From Anderseniella sp963700735 (lineage in GTDB: Bacteria > Pseudomonadota > Alphaproteobacteria > Rhizobiales > Aestuariivirgaceae), in NCBI GenBank assembly GCA_963700735.1, contig CAVOYR010000004.1, positions 62,001 through 126,000 of the forward strand: a stretch of DNA of 64,000 nt, given 5' to 3'. A model generated the notes under the pieces. The model was given only the letters and a program-made list of their open reading frames with translations, had not been told where the DNA came from and did not search any database. Every line of letters starts with the position of its first letter. The stretch's first letter is position 1. Shown here piece by piece: positions 48,734-59,689 of this stretch. Made by a program: the position numbers and the translations under genes.

Positions 48734-48957
48734 GAACCTTCCATTCGATGGTGGGCGGCTTGAGTTCGCTCACGTTTGACTTCAGACTTGGGCGGCTGTT
48801 GCGGACCGCCCTTGCCAACAGGCGCAAAAGGCGACTGCAGACGAAGGCCTCGGCCGAACTCCTGCAGCTCAACGACCACCTGTTGCGCGATATCGGGCTG
48901 AGCCGCACCGATGTGCTGACAGCCGCCACCAGGCGGCGGGGCCGCAGCAACTGGTAA
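48730..48957 (+). CDS. DUF1127 (YjiS-like) small protein
   Basis: A 75-residue protein with the DUF1127 core at its C-terminal half, LLQLNDHLLRDIGLSRTDV, rich in Leu and Arg. Small DUF1127 proteins in alphaproteobacteria affect phosphate and carbon use and RNA turnover, often as RNA-binding helices. The N-terminal half is basic. It lies upstream of the amidoligase operon with a 132-bp gap. Confidence 0.82.
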   Translation: MRTFHSMVGGLSSLTFDFRLGRLLRTALANRRKRRLQTKASAELLQLNDHLLRDIGLSRTDVLTAATRRRGRSNW

Positions 48958-49089
48958 CCGGCATGATGGCCGCAGACACCAGGTTGCCAGCAAGGCCGCG
49001 TGCCGGAACCGTTTGCGGCTTCAGCAGTTGACGTTCGGCAAGTCAGGCCACGGTGCTGCCTGATGCCAGGAAAGCCGCTGCCTGATCAG

Positions 49090-50064
49090 ATGAGTTCCCG
49101 CCCGCTCAAACTGCCGCCCTTTGACCTGAACCACCAGGGCAGGCCCCGCCACGTTGGTATCGAGATCGAATTCGGCTCGGTGTCAACCGGCGAGGCAGCC
49201 GCCAAGGTGCACCAGCTCTTTGGCGGCGACCTGCAGCGTGAAGACAGGCATCGCTACCACATCCGCGACACCGCCTACGGCGATTTCGTTGTCGAACTCG
49301 ACAGCCAGTATGTGCATGGCGAAATGTGGGGCGAAAGCCCCGGCGAGTCCGGCACCTTCAAGTCGCGGCTGCGTGAATTCGTGGGCGAGATTTCCGAACT
49401 CGTGGTGCCCAACGAGGTAGTGTGTCCGCCGGTCGAGATCACCCGGCTGGGTGAGCTTGAACGCCTGCTCGATTGCCTTGTCGACATCGGGGCGAAGGGC
49501 TCCATGGCGAGCCCGTTCTATGCCTTCGGCTGCCAGCTCAACCCTGAAATTGCCTCGCGCGAGCCTGCCTACATCCTGTCGGTGTTGCGGGCGTACATGC
49601 TGCTGTCGGCGTGGCTGCGCGAGGTTATCGAACTTGACCTGTCGCGACGGCTGACCATGTTCGCCGATCCGTTTCCCAAGGCCTATGTCTGGCAGGTCCT
49701 GTCACCGCAATATGCCCCGGACACCAGCCAGCTGATCGACGATTACCTGCATTACAATCCGACCCGCAACCGCGAACTGGACATGCTGCCGCTGTTCTCA
49801 TGGCTTGATGGCGAGCGGGTGCGGCGCCGTGTGCCGGATGTCCTCGTGAAGCCCCGACCCACCTTTCATTACCGCCTGCCGGACGCCAGGATCGGCCAGC
49901 AGGGCTGGAGCCTGACACTTGAATGGAACCGCTGGTGCGTGGTCGAGCACCTTGCTGCCGACCCGGACAGGTTGCGCGCCATGAGCGCCGCCTACCTGGA
50001 CAACGAGTTGAGGATACTGCCCTCCAACTGGGCCATTCGCGCAAGCGACTGGTTGCTGACATGA
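49090..50064 (+). CDS. Amidoligase-family ATP-dependent ligase (glutamine-synthetase-like fold)
   Basis: A 324-residue protein whose N-terminus RHVGIEIEFGSVSTGEAAAKV has the GIEIEFG strand of the predicted amidoligase family (Amidoligase_2), related to glutamine synthetase and gamma-glutamylcysteine ligase. Other conserved points are DFVVELDSQYV and EVVCPPVEIT, which give the acidic metal-binding residues. Such enzymes are predicted to form amide or peptide bonds using ATP. ATG 49090 was chosen because homology begins there; ATGs at 49000 and 49063 are upstream in frame. Its TGA overlaps the ATG of a class I glutamine amidotransferase (ATGA). The pair recalls the coupled systems described by Iyer and colleagues (2009). 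Confidence 0.85.
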   Translation: MSSRPLKLPPFDLNHQGRPRHVGIEIEFGSVSTGEAAAKVHQLFGGDLQREDRHRYHIRDTAYGDFVVELDSQYVHGEMWGESPGESGTFKSRLREFVGEISELVVPNEVVCPPVEITRLGELERLLDCLVDIGAKGSMASPFYAFGCQLNPEIASREPAYILSVLRAYMLLSAWLREVIELDLSRRLTMFADPFPKAYVWQVLSPQYAPDTSQLIDDYLHYNPTRNRELDMLPLFSWLDGERVRRRVPDVLVKPRPTFHYRLPDARIGQQGWSLTLEWNRWCVVEHLAADPDRLRAMSAAYLDNELRILPSNWAIRASDWLLT

Positions 50065-50753
50065 ACGGATCAAACAGGGTTGGCGTGACCACGTCCGACA
50101 GGGGCAGCACGATGATGTGGGTATTCTACTGGCTGGCGCTGAAGCTGGCCGGGTTGAGCCCCGTCCGCATCACGCCCAACAACCGCCACCACGACCTCAC
50201 CGGTTTCGCGGGCTTCCTGATCGGTGGTGGCGACAATATCGGCGCCGGCATCTACAGCGGCGACCTGACGCTCGATATCGAGATCGACCTGGCGCGCGAC
50301 GCACTTGAACTGGATATCCTGAAGGTCGCCGATGAGCGAAACATCCCGGTGCTGGGAGTCTGCCGGGGCGCGCAGATGCTGAATGCCCACCGGGGTGGAA
50401 ACCTGCACCAGGACATCCGCAAGGCCTACCGCGATGTACCGCAGATGTGGACGCCCTTGCCCCGGAAACGGGTGATGGTGGAACAGGACACGCTGCTGCA
50501 TCGCATCATGAGGCTCAAGGCGTTCCGCGCCAATTCGCTGCACCGGCAATCCATCGACAGGTTGGGCAAGGACCTCTGCATCAGCGCCGTCGATCGTTAT
50601 GGCATCGTGCAGGCGGTGGAGTGCTGCCGCGGCAGCCGGTTCCTGCTTGGCGTGCAATGGCATCCGGAATTCATGATCTACCGGTCTGCCCAACGCGCCA
50701 TCTTCCTTGCGTTCAGGGACGCGGTCTGTGCAACGCGCGTCCCTGGTTGTTGA
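50061..50753 (+). CDS. Class I glutamine amidotransferase-like (peptidase C26) protein
   Basis: A 230-residue protein of the PuuD / gamma-glutamyl hydrolase type. The nucleophile elbow is GVCRGAQMLN, with the catalytic Cys; the His-Glu pair is in GVQWHPEFM. GFLIGGGDNIGAG near residue 50 forms the oxyanion strand. It could hydrolyse a gamma-glutamyl amide or supply ammonia to the amidoligase that overlaps it upstream. The two genes are translationally coupled, so they probably act on one substrate. The product is unknown. Confidence 0.87.
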   Translation: MNGSNRVGVTTSDRGSTMMWVFYWLALKLAGLSPVRITPNNRHHDLTGFAGFLIGGGDNIGAGIYSGDLTLDIEIDLARDALELDILKVADERNIPVLGVCRGAQMLNAHRGGNLHQDIRKAYRDVPQMWTPLPRKRVMVEQDTLLHRIMRLKAFRANSLHRQSIDRLGKDLCISAVDRYGIVQAVECCRGSRFLLGVQWHPEFMIYRSAQRAIFLAFRDAVCATRVPGC

Positions 50754-50777
50754 GGCCTGAATAGTACGAGTTGACGG

Positions 50778-52007
50778 TCAGTTGCTGATGGCTGCCTCCA
50801 TGCCATTTGCGCCACTGGCATCTGCAGGAGCAAGCAGCCGCGCGTTCAGGTGAAGGACAAGCCAGATCATCGCCACCTGCAACGCCACCGGTATCGCGGT
50901 CATGACCCAGTAGGCGGGGGAGTATCTGGCCAGCAGATCGGCAGCCACCAGTCCCTTGTTGATGTAGAAGTGCCCCATCACTGACAGCGCCACGCCGGGG
51001 CAAACCAGCGCGTAAGAGCCGGGCGACTTTTCCTCACCAGTCACGTAGGTGCCGAAGTACCCGGCCCGGCGCATCACCACGTACCCGACAAAGGCAAACA
51101 GCAGCTGGACCGACACCATCATGGTCAGCATGTCGAGTGTGCCTGCGGCTGAGGAGTGCCCGCCGAAGTGCGAATGCAGCCCGTGTGACTGCCGCATCAG
51201 CGCAATTGTCACCACGGTCACGATCGGCACGGCAATCCACAGCGTCGGCAGGCTTTCCTTGCTGGCGCCTTGCTCCATCATGGCGCGGAAGCCGAGCACC
51301 AGCTTGATCGCAGCCAGTATCACCGCTGCCGTGATGAAGAAGCTCGACAGGATGAAGCTGACGCCGACCGTCAGCTTGACCGTGCTCATGGCTGACGGGG
51401 CCGCCAGGCCCACACCCACCATGGCCAGTGCAAAGGCCGGCAGCATCTGCGCGAAGGAGTTGTTCTTCGCGCAGTCAAAGCCGCCCTTGGCAAGCACGCG
51501 GCCGAAGAAGTCGCCAAGGATGCGCATGGCATGGATGCCGATGGCCAGGAATGCCAGCATGGCTGCCGGGAACAGGTACTCGACGATGGACCACAGTCCG
51601 GGCACGAACACCGCGCCGAGGATGAACAAGGCATTCACGGTCATGGCGAGCGTCAACGGCACCGCCATCAGCTGCGTCTCTGCATTGCTGTTGCGAAGGG
51701 CCGTGTAGGCCGGGGTGCGCCGGAAACCGGCGAATTCCCGCATGTTCCAGGCCAGCAACCGCAGGTGCAGCGCTGCAAATGCGGCAATGCCGCCCAGAGC
51801 CACGACGATCATGCCCCGGGTGGCAAGACCCCCGTTGGAGAACGCTGAGGCAATGTCCTCGAACACCGGAATCTGCTGTTCTGGATGCGGTACCCAGAAC
51901 AGCAGGTACATGAAGAAGGTGACGACCAGCCCGCCTGCGCCAAGCGCGGCCAGGAAATAGAGCGGCGAGTAGCGCTCGCCGAGATTGCGTGACAGGGTCA
52001 TGAACAT
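50778..52007 (-). CDS. Polytopic membrane protein, family not assigned
   Basis: A 409-residue inner-membrane protein with about ten hydrophobic helices. I do not recognise it with confidence. The general layout is close to that of TehA/SLAC1 or TsoY-type membrane proteins, which is only a guess. A His-rich loop (SHGLHSHFGGHSS) could bind metal, and FDCAKNNSFAQ has the one central Cys. AAGGAG stands eight bases before the ATG. Just upstream is a 6-bp inverted repeat with an 8-bp spacer, likely an operator. It is convergent with the amidotransferase gene and divergent from a kinase gene. Confidence 0.75.
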   Translation of the reverse strand: MFMTLSRNLGERYSPLYFLAALGAGGLVVTFFMYLLFWVPHPEQQIPVFEDIASAFSNGGLATRGMIVVALGGIAAFAALHLRLLAWNMREFAGFRRTPAYTALRNSNAETQLMAVPLTLAMTVNALFILGAVFVPGLWSIVEYLFPAAMLAFLAIGIHAMRILGDFFGRVLAKGGFDCAKNNSFAQMLPAFALAMVGVGLAAPSAMSTVKLTVGVSFILSSFFITAAVILAAIKLVLGFRAMMEQGASKESLPTLWIAVPIVTVVTIALMRQSHGLHSHFGGHSSAAGTLDMLTMMVSVQLLFAFVGYVVMRRAGYFGTYVTGEEKSPGSYALVCPGVALSVMGHFYINKGLVAADLLARYSPAYWVMTAIPVALQVAMIWLVLHLNARLLAPADASGANGMEAAISN

Positions 52008-52022
52008 TTGGGGACTCCTTTC

Positions 52023-52042
52023 ATATTCAATAAACAGAATAT
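52023..52042. promoter_or_regulatory. Inverted repeat ATATTC-N8-GAATAT before the membrane protein gene
   Basis: Perfect 6-bp arms with an 8-bp AT-rich spacer, 15 bp from the start codon. It overlaps the likely 5' end of the mRNA, a place where a repressor would act. No regulator gene is next to it. Confidence 0.45.
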
Positions 52043-52181
52043 ATAGGGAGTCTGGCCGGTCCGAATTGATCTATGACAAACTGAAAGCCGGTTCCGCTTG
52101 ATACCGGTCATGGAGCAAGGCAGCGGACATGGTACTCATGGCCGACGGCTTGCATCGCACCAGGCAGGGGAAGGACGCCTC

Positions 52182-53729
52182 ATGACCAGCCAGGACCACG
52201 TCATCCGGTTCTTGTCTGATCCCGCGACCTGCGGGGCAGGCGCCGGTGGCGTGCAGGTGGTCGAAACCCATGGCGCCATGGTGTTCCTCAGCGGCGGGAC
52301 CGCCCTGAAGATCAAGAAGGCCGTCAGGTTCGACTACATGGACTTCTCCACCCTCAGCCAGCGCAAGGCCGCTGCCTTGCGCGAATTGCAGATCAACCAG
52401 CCCCATGCCCCGCAGATATACCTCGGGCTTTTGCCGGTCACCCGCCAGCCTGATGGCACGCTGGAGCTGGATGGCACGGGCGAGCCGGTCGAATGGGTCA
52501 TCCGGATGCACCGGTTCCCCGGCGATGCGCTGCTGCTAGACCAGCTTCGCGCGGGGCGCTTCACGCCGGAGCTGGCTGACGCCCTCTGCACGGTCATCTC
52601 GCGCTATCACGCATCCGCTCCCGTTCGGCAAGACAGCAGGTTCGCCAACCGCTTCCCCGCCATCTTGACCAGCCTGAACCGGGCGTTTGCAAAAGCCGTC
52701 GACGACATTCCAGCTGGCCTGGCGGAAGAGTTTGCAAACGCCATCAAGGCCAGGCTTGATGACTGCGCCGGCCTCATGGCCCGGCGCGAGGCCGCCGGGC
52801 TGGTTCGCCGGTGCCATGGCGACCTGCACCTGTCCAACGTGGTGGTGCTGGAGGGCGAGCCGGTGCTGTTCGACGCACTCGAATTCTCCGAGGATCTTGC
52901 AACCATCGATATCCTGTATGACTTCGCGTTCATGCTGATGGCGCTGGTGCATGAAGGAAGTCGCGGGCAAGCCAACACGCTGCTCGGATGCTGGTTGCTC
53001 CACACGGCTGAGCTTGGTGAGGACCTGCAGCTTGACGGCCTCGCCCTTCTGCCGGTGTTCACGGCAACGCGCGCGGGCGTGCGCGCCATGGTGGCGCTGG
53101 ACCGGGCTGCCCAATGCCCGCAGGACGCGCGGCAGCGGGCGCTTCGCGAGGCAACGGCCTATCTCGAACTGGCGGTGGCAACCTTGCGCCCGCGCCGTCC
53201 GCACCTGCTGGCGATTGGGGGTTATTCCGGCACCGGCAAGACGACGGTGGCACGGGCACTCGCCCCCTTGCTGGACCCCGCACCCGGCGCGCTCCACCTG
53301 CGCACCGACGTTGAACGCAAGCACATGGCAGGCGTGGCGCTTGACCAGCGCCTGCCGCCCGAAAGCTACACCCGCGCTGCAAGCGACGCGGTCTATGCCC
53401 GCGTCATGGCAAAGGCGAACCGCGCCCTGGCGGCGGGATGGCCGGTGGTCATCGATGCCGCCTTTCTGGACCCCGCCGAGCGCGACAGCGCCGAGCAGCT
53501 CGCCCGCGCCAACGGGGCAGGTTTCACAGGGCTATGGCTGGAAGCGGATGAGGCAACGCTGGTCGGGCGCGTCAAGGGCCGCAAGGGCGATGCGTCCGAT
53601 GCCACGGCAGACGTGGTCCGCCAGCAGCTGGCCCGTGGCGCCGGCGCTATCGGCTGGGCCCGTGTCGATGCTGGCGGCAGCATCGGCACCACCGTGGATG
53701 CATGCCGTGCTGCTTTGGGCCTCACTTAA
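52182..53729 (+). CDS. Two-domain kinase: aminoglycoside phosphotransferase-like plus P-loop ATPase
   Basis: A 515-residue fusion. The N-terminal part is an APH-type domain with the catalytic loop RRCHGDLHLSNVVVL and the metal-binding ALEFSEDLATIDILYDFAF. The C-terminal part is a P-loop kinase: Walker A GYSGTGKTTVARAL, then LRTDVERKHMAGV and WPVVIDAAFLDPAER. This combination (COG2187 plus COG0645) is widespread in proteobacteria and not characterised in detail. ATG 52182 has GGAAGGA 6 bp upstream. It is the last gene before the AT-rich island. Confidence 0.88.
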   Translation: MTSQDHVIRFLSDPATCGAGAGGVQVVETHGAMVFLSGGTALKIKKAVRFDYMDFSTLSQRKAAALRELQINQPHAPQIYLGLLPVTRQPDGTLELDGTGEPVEWVIRMHRFPGDALLLDQLRAGRFTPELADALCTVISRYHASAPVRQDSRFANRFPAILTSLNRAFAKAVDDIPAGLAEEFANAIKARLDDCAGLMARREAAGLVRRCHGDLHLSNVVVLEGEPVLFDALEFSEDLATIDILYDFAFMLMALVHEGSRGQANTLLGCWLLHTAELGEDLQLDGLALLPVFTATRAGVRAMVALDRAAQCPQDARQRALREATAYLELAVATLRPRRPHLLAIGGYSGTGKTTVARALAPLLDPAPGALHLRTDVERKHMAGVALDQRLPPESYTRAASDAVYARVMAKANRALAAGWPVVIDAAFLDPAERDSAEQLARANGAGFTGLWLEADEATLVGRVKGRKGDASDATADVVRQQLARGAGAIGWARVDAGGSIGTTVDACRAALGLT

Positions 53730-53841
53730 CGAGCACGATCGACATTCGCCCTAAAGTCAAATTTGGTGTGGTCTAGAGGTGGATAATAGGACTGCACAGC
53801 CCAATTCTGGCTCAGGTCATTAATCATCTCGCCGTTATGCT

Positions 53842-55798
53842 TCACCTTTCGTCGTCTGCTCTTCGCCTCGATTCAAGAAATTTTCTGGCTACCTCAGATA
53901 GACTGGAATTGTTGACAGATAAAAATTCAGCCCATCTTGAAAAGCTTTCCAGATCAATAATTTTATCCATGTATATAGGCACTTGTGTGTAATTTCCATT
54001 TGAGGAAAAAACCTGAGTAGTTAATATACTAACAAGAAATTCAAATTTCGAATCATCCATAATTTGTTTGGATAAGAACTCTCGAACAGCCTTTCCGTCT
54101 GTCGCACCCCACCAAAACCAGAGTAATTTATCGACGCGAACTTGGTTCCATATCGTGCCGTCTTTCACCCTAGAGACTATGGCTTTAACATATTCCTTGC
54201 GAATGCGGTCAGTATCGTCTCCAAAATTGAGTCCTGGCTTTACGCTAGCATCTGAATTGACATCTCCCAATACTACTCGCGTCACCGCACACATCAAAGA
54301 AATGTCAGAGCTAGCCCTCAAGCCAACCAGAAGCAAGGTTGGGCGGTCAGAAATTGCAGCAGCATCTAACCCTCTAAAAATCAAATTTTCTAAACGTTGC
54401 AAATTGTCACGGTAGTATAAAAAACTAAGGCTTTCATCTCTCAATCTAATGAGATCGACACTGTTAGAAACAAATGCGATCAACCAAGCCTCGTCAATTG
54501 GTGTTCCATCTCCAAAGTACGAAACGAATGCCTCCAGAAACTGGATTCGAAAATTAGCACCTTCACCTGCCAAGCTGGCAGAGCGGATAATGATCTGTGC
54601 TATGATCGACGACTTGTCCTCTGCTTCAAAAAGTTCATGTTGGTCCTCCTTACTCCAGTTACTCGCTGGCGCTGTGATATCAAAATATGCGTTTGCGCAC
54701 TCCCTCGAATGGATTCGCTTGCGCAACTTTGAGTATTTATCCGAAGAACCATAAGTTTTAAATCCCTGAGCAACTCTGGGAAATAATAGAGATAGCGCCC
54801 TTACTTCAATCGAATTCTCCAAGAAACCAGCACCAATCACCAGTCCTTTAAGTTTAAGTGCGCCATCCGGACCGGCATACCCAAACTCTTCACCACAAAG
54901 CGCATCCAAATTCCTTCTAATGAACCTCACTAGATCCGTTCGTTTATAATTCAATGTCTCAATCAGAAAGAGATCAACTGGATCTACGTGCAGTCTAACA
55001 TCTGCGTAAACGACGAAGAAGGAGTTGCCAACTTGGATAACATCTCTAGGAGTAATCAAGAGATTCTGAACAACTTCGCGCCATGCTTCAGAAAACCTTT
55101 TCCTAATATCTACGAGTGTTGCATTGTCATGATAAACATCAGTAATTGCGGGCTCAAGGAAAGGACTAAGCAAAGTGCTCAATGCATTATTCTCAAGTTC
55201 AGGCAGTTGTCGTCTAAACTGTATTATTTTTTCAAGATATTCTGCACCATTAGAAACATTAATTGCAGTTTCAATTTTTCCTACAATTTCTTTAAAATCG
55301 TAGCTCAATAAATAAACTATATTCGGTAAATCACCTAATCCCTTTACAATAGAAAGTACTTTCATTAATTCTTTAGGAAATAATCTGTCCAAGTCGTCAA
55401 TTATGATGAGGAATTTCTGCCCTGACAACTTTTTTAAATTAGCAGCTAACTCAATCTTGAGTTCTTCGAGAGTTTTGTCTCTGTTTTCATAGCTTTTTGA
55501 AACATTAGACAATGACCGGGAGATAATTGATCCGGTTCCTGGGGCTACGATATCTGCAAGATGACCTGAGGCTGAACCAATTTCTACTAACCGCTTTACA
55601 TATTGGTTGAACGCTTCAGACGCGTCTCCGCCGATGTATTTTCTTATCTTTTTTCCTAAATCCCCAAGAAAATTGGCTGCTAGCGCAGACCCCTTAGGAA
55701 TATGCCAAGGCGCAAATCTGACAACGATGATTGCAGGGGTCTCATCCACCAAAGAGGCCATCCTGAAATAGCGATAGAGTCTGCGATAATCAACCTCA
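53842..55798 (-). pseudogene. KAP-family P-loop NTPase, 3' fragment (IS-interrupted)
   Basis: The C-terminal 652 codons, open to the IS junction (internal ATG at 55761). It carries the KAP core: VVRFAPWHIPKG, the Walker B with the family hallmark FLIIIDDLDRLFP, and a long helical C-terminal region that I do not recognise. KAP NTPases are linked to phage exclusion (for example PifA) and to membrane-associated functions. The Walker A lies in the separate 5' fragment. Without it this piece should not bind ATP properly. GC content is low, in contrast to the flanks. Confidence 0.8.
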
Positions 55799-55800
55799 TA

Positions 55801-56956
55801 CCAAATCCCATTGATCAGAACCTGTGAGCCCAGTCACGCAGGCCGATGGACATGATGCGCCAGGGCTGGTCGATGAGGCTGTTCCAAGCATGGCAGCAGT
55901 GATCGACCAGGTTGTCGTAGGACGTGAACACCAGGTTGGACAGCCAGTTGTCGCGCATGAACTGCCAGATGTTCTCTACCGGGTTCAGTTCAGGGCATTT
56001 GGGTGGGAGCGGGAGCAGGGTAATGTTGGCAGGAACCTTGAGGCGCTTCGACAGGTGCCAGCCGGCCTGGTCGAGGATAACGACGGCATGAGCGCCAGGG
56101 CTGACTTCGCCAGAGATCTCGGCGAGATGCAGGTTCATGGCCTCGGTGTTGCAGGCCGGCAGGACCAGGGCAGCTCCTTTGCCCCGCTTCGGGCAGATCG
56201 CCCCGAAGATATAGGTCGAGGTCGTGCGCTGGTCCTGTGGGGCTGACGGTCTCGTGCCACGCCTGGCCCAACGCCTGGTGATCTTGTTCTTCTGGCCGAT
56301 GCGGGCCTCGTCGGCGAACCAGATCTCTAGCTTGTCCCGGTGGATGCCCTTATCTTTGGCGATCGCCGCCAGGCGCGAGGGGAAACTTTTTTAAAATCCT
56401 CAATGGATCCCTCAGCCTGGGCATGATGGCGCGGCCGGGCCGACAGCTTGCGATACCCCATCGCGCGAAGCTCCCGGCTCAAGGTCTGCTTGGCAATGCT
56501 GATCCGGAACTCTTCCCAGATCCACTGACACAGGTCGACCAGGCGCCAGCGTACCACCCCATGGGCTGCCGGAACCGGCCCGCTCTCCAGCATCTGCACC
56601 AGCGCAGCCCGCTGCCTGTCGCCAAGCTTCGAGGGCTGGCCAGGCGCCTTGCGGTTGACCAGTCCATCCGGCCCCTCGGCATTGAACCTCACCACCCAGT
56701 CCCGCACGATCTGCAGCGTCACGCCACCAAGCTCAGCGGCCTGTGTCCGTGTTGCTCCATCATAGATCGCCGCCAATGCCAGCAGCCGCCGGGTTTGGGC
56801 TGCATCTTTCGACTGTCGGGCAATCGCCCTCAATCTGGTCGCATCAAAATCTGAACGCAGAGCTATCGCCATGACAAACCTCCTTCGTTTGCCATGCTGA
56901 ATCACGCTGCAGCTGATTTGAAAACCCTCAAACGAGTCAGGACCTCAGAGACTTGG
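55801..56956 (-). mobile_element. IS630-family insertion sequence, 1156 bp
   Basis: The ends are imperfect inverted repeats beginning CCAA (CCAAATCCC at the left; CCAAGTCTC read inward from the right). TA dinucleotides lie directly outside (55799-55800 and 56957-56958), the target duplication of IS630/Tc1 elements. Its GC content is close to that of the chromosome and well above the host gene it interrupts. One transposase in two frames fills it. Confidence 0.85.
55815..56872 (-). CDS. IS630-family transposase made by -1 frameshifting
   Basis: The DDE transposase of the IS. The first frame (ATG 56872, AAGGAGG ribosome site) holds the winged-helix DNA-binding part (TRTQAAELGGVTLQIVRDWV, ELRAMGYRKLSARPRHH). 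It shifts by -1 at an A6 run around 56390 (TTT AAA AAA GTT) into the catalytic frame. That frame has the three acidic residues in WFADEARIG, VVILDQAGWH and PVENIWQFMRDNW. The same arrangement is known in other IS630 members, so the shift is likely programmed rather than a defect. The stop lies 12 bp inside the left IS end. Confidence 0.85.
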
Positions 56957-56958
56957 TA

Positions 56959-57345
56959 TCAGTTTCGGTTTGGGCTCTGGCAATTTGACGATTGAAATAA
57001 TCAAAATCCAAGAACCGGTGACCGTACGCCGGCGGTGAAAATCTACCGATTGACACATAGGATCTGTTTATTTCTATCAAATCAGTAAGACTATAGGGGG
57101 GCTCATCGTCGCCTGAGAACAATATATTCTTGCTTAACTCGGTCATTTGAAGGTGAATCAAGTGTATTTTCGAGCATATTGATAACACTAGTCTTGCCGG
57201 TTCCCCACCTACCTTCCAAGCCAAAAACGAAACCGCTGTCCATCTTGCCTAGCAAGAAAATTTTTCTGGCTAGGCTTTCGGCGAATCCTCTTCGACCTAA
57301 GAGGTCGTGGTGGACGGAGCGGATTGCAGAGTTGTGTGATAACAT
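56959..57345 (-). pseudogene. KAP-family P-loop NTPase, 5' fragment (with Walker A)
   Basis: The N-terminal piece: ATG 57345, then FGLEGRWGTGKTSVINML, the KAP Walker A. The frame closes at 57103, but a second frame from about 57120 to the IS looks coding (SLTDLIEINRSYVSIGRF, then DFDYFNRQIARAQTETD). So there is a frameshift as well as the IS. Joining the flanks by removing the IS and one TA (1158 bp, a multiple of three) meets a TGA in the frame of the 3' piece, so at least one further lesion is present. The gene is not expected to be functional. Confidence 0.72.
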
Positions 57346-57499
57346 GTCTGGTCTGTCCCTCGAGCCAAATTTCGATTACTAGGCTAATCCAATTATGATT
57401 TGGAGTTAAGTGAGCGACAACGTTTCAGAGTTGCAAACCATCGGTGCAAATTTCCTTTGATGCTTGGCTGCTTTCAGGAGTAGCCCTCTTGGCCCGGCC

Positions 57500-57534
57500 G
57501 CAAAACAAAAACGGCGGCCACAAGGACCGCCGTT
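57500..57534 (-). terminator. Terminator after groEL
   Basis: On the minus strand, AACGGCGG pairs with CCGCCGTT, followed by TTTGTTTTG, 25 bp after the groEL stop. Confidence 0.85.
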
Positions 57535-57558
57535 CGTTGTCTTGTCTGGTAGCGGGAC

Positions 57559-59208
<1,650 letters not shown>

Positions 59209-59288
59209 GTTCGTAGGCTCCCTTGTGTTGTCTGGATGAATTTACGGATTGTCGACGACGAGCGTCAGGGTAGTGGACCGGTCGGGCC

Positions 59289-59600
59289 TCAAGCGGCCTT
59301 CTTGGCCTTTTTTCCCTCGAGCACGCCCATGATGTCGCTTTCCTTCATGATCAGCAGCTCTTCGCCGTCGATCTTGACTTCGGTGCCCGACCACTTGCCG
59401 AACAGCACCAGGTCGCCAACCTTGACGTCCAGTGCGATCAGCTTGCCGGCGTCATCGCGTGCGCCATCACCAACAGCAATGACTTCGCCCTGCATCGGCT
59501 TTTCCTGTGCGGTTTCCGGGATGATGATGCCCCCGGCGGATTTCTTGTCTTCCTCGACGCGGCGTACGACGACGCGGTCATGCAAAGGACGGAACTTCAT
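59289..59600 (-). CDS. groES: Co-chaperonin GroES
   Basis: The 103-residue co-chaperonin, lid of the GroEL cavity. It starts MKFRPLHDRVVVRRVEEDKK; the mobile loop is at KSAGGIIIPETAQEKPMQG. ATG 59600 has GAGGAG eight bases upstream. It is the first gene of the groESL operon, controlled by the CIRCE element and the promoter just upstream. Confidence 0.98.
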   Translation of the reverse strand: MKFRPLHDRVVVRRVEEDKKSAGGIIIPETAQEKPMQGEVIAVGDGARDDAGKLIALDVKVGDLVLFGKWSGTEVKIDGEELLIMKESDIMGVLEGKKAKKAA

Positions 59601-59689
59601 GTGGGATTCTCCTCGAATTAGTCGTTCGGTTGTCCTTGGGACGGTTTGCCAGGTCCGCATTCCCTCTCGGGCGGCCCCTCAAACCGCTG

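Larger units (their letters stand above)
53730..57480. other. AT-rich acquired island (KAP NTPase and IS630)
   Basis: Base composition falls clearly below that of both flanks from about 53,740, and rises again only inside the IS element and after about 57,480. Coding style also changes, with many AT-ending codons. Contents: a KAP NTPase gene in two pieces and the IS between them. It sits between a kinase gene and the groEL terminator, with no integrase or tRNA at the edges, so the way of entry is not seen. Confidence 0.7.

Noticed and set aside
53842..55798. The KAP fragment read as an intact stand-alone gene from ATG 55761
   Set aside because: The frame is open further upstream to the IS edge, the Walker A is missing, and a matching Walker A fragment lies on the other side of the IS on the same strand.
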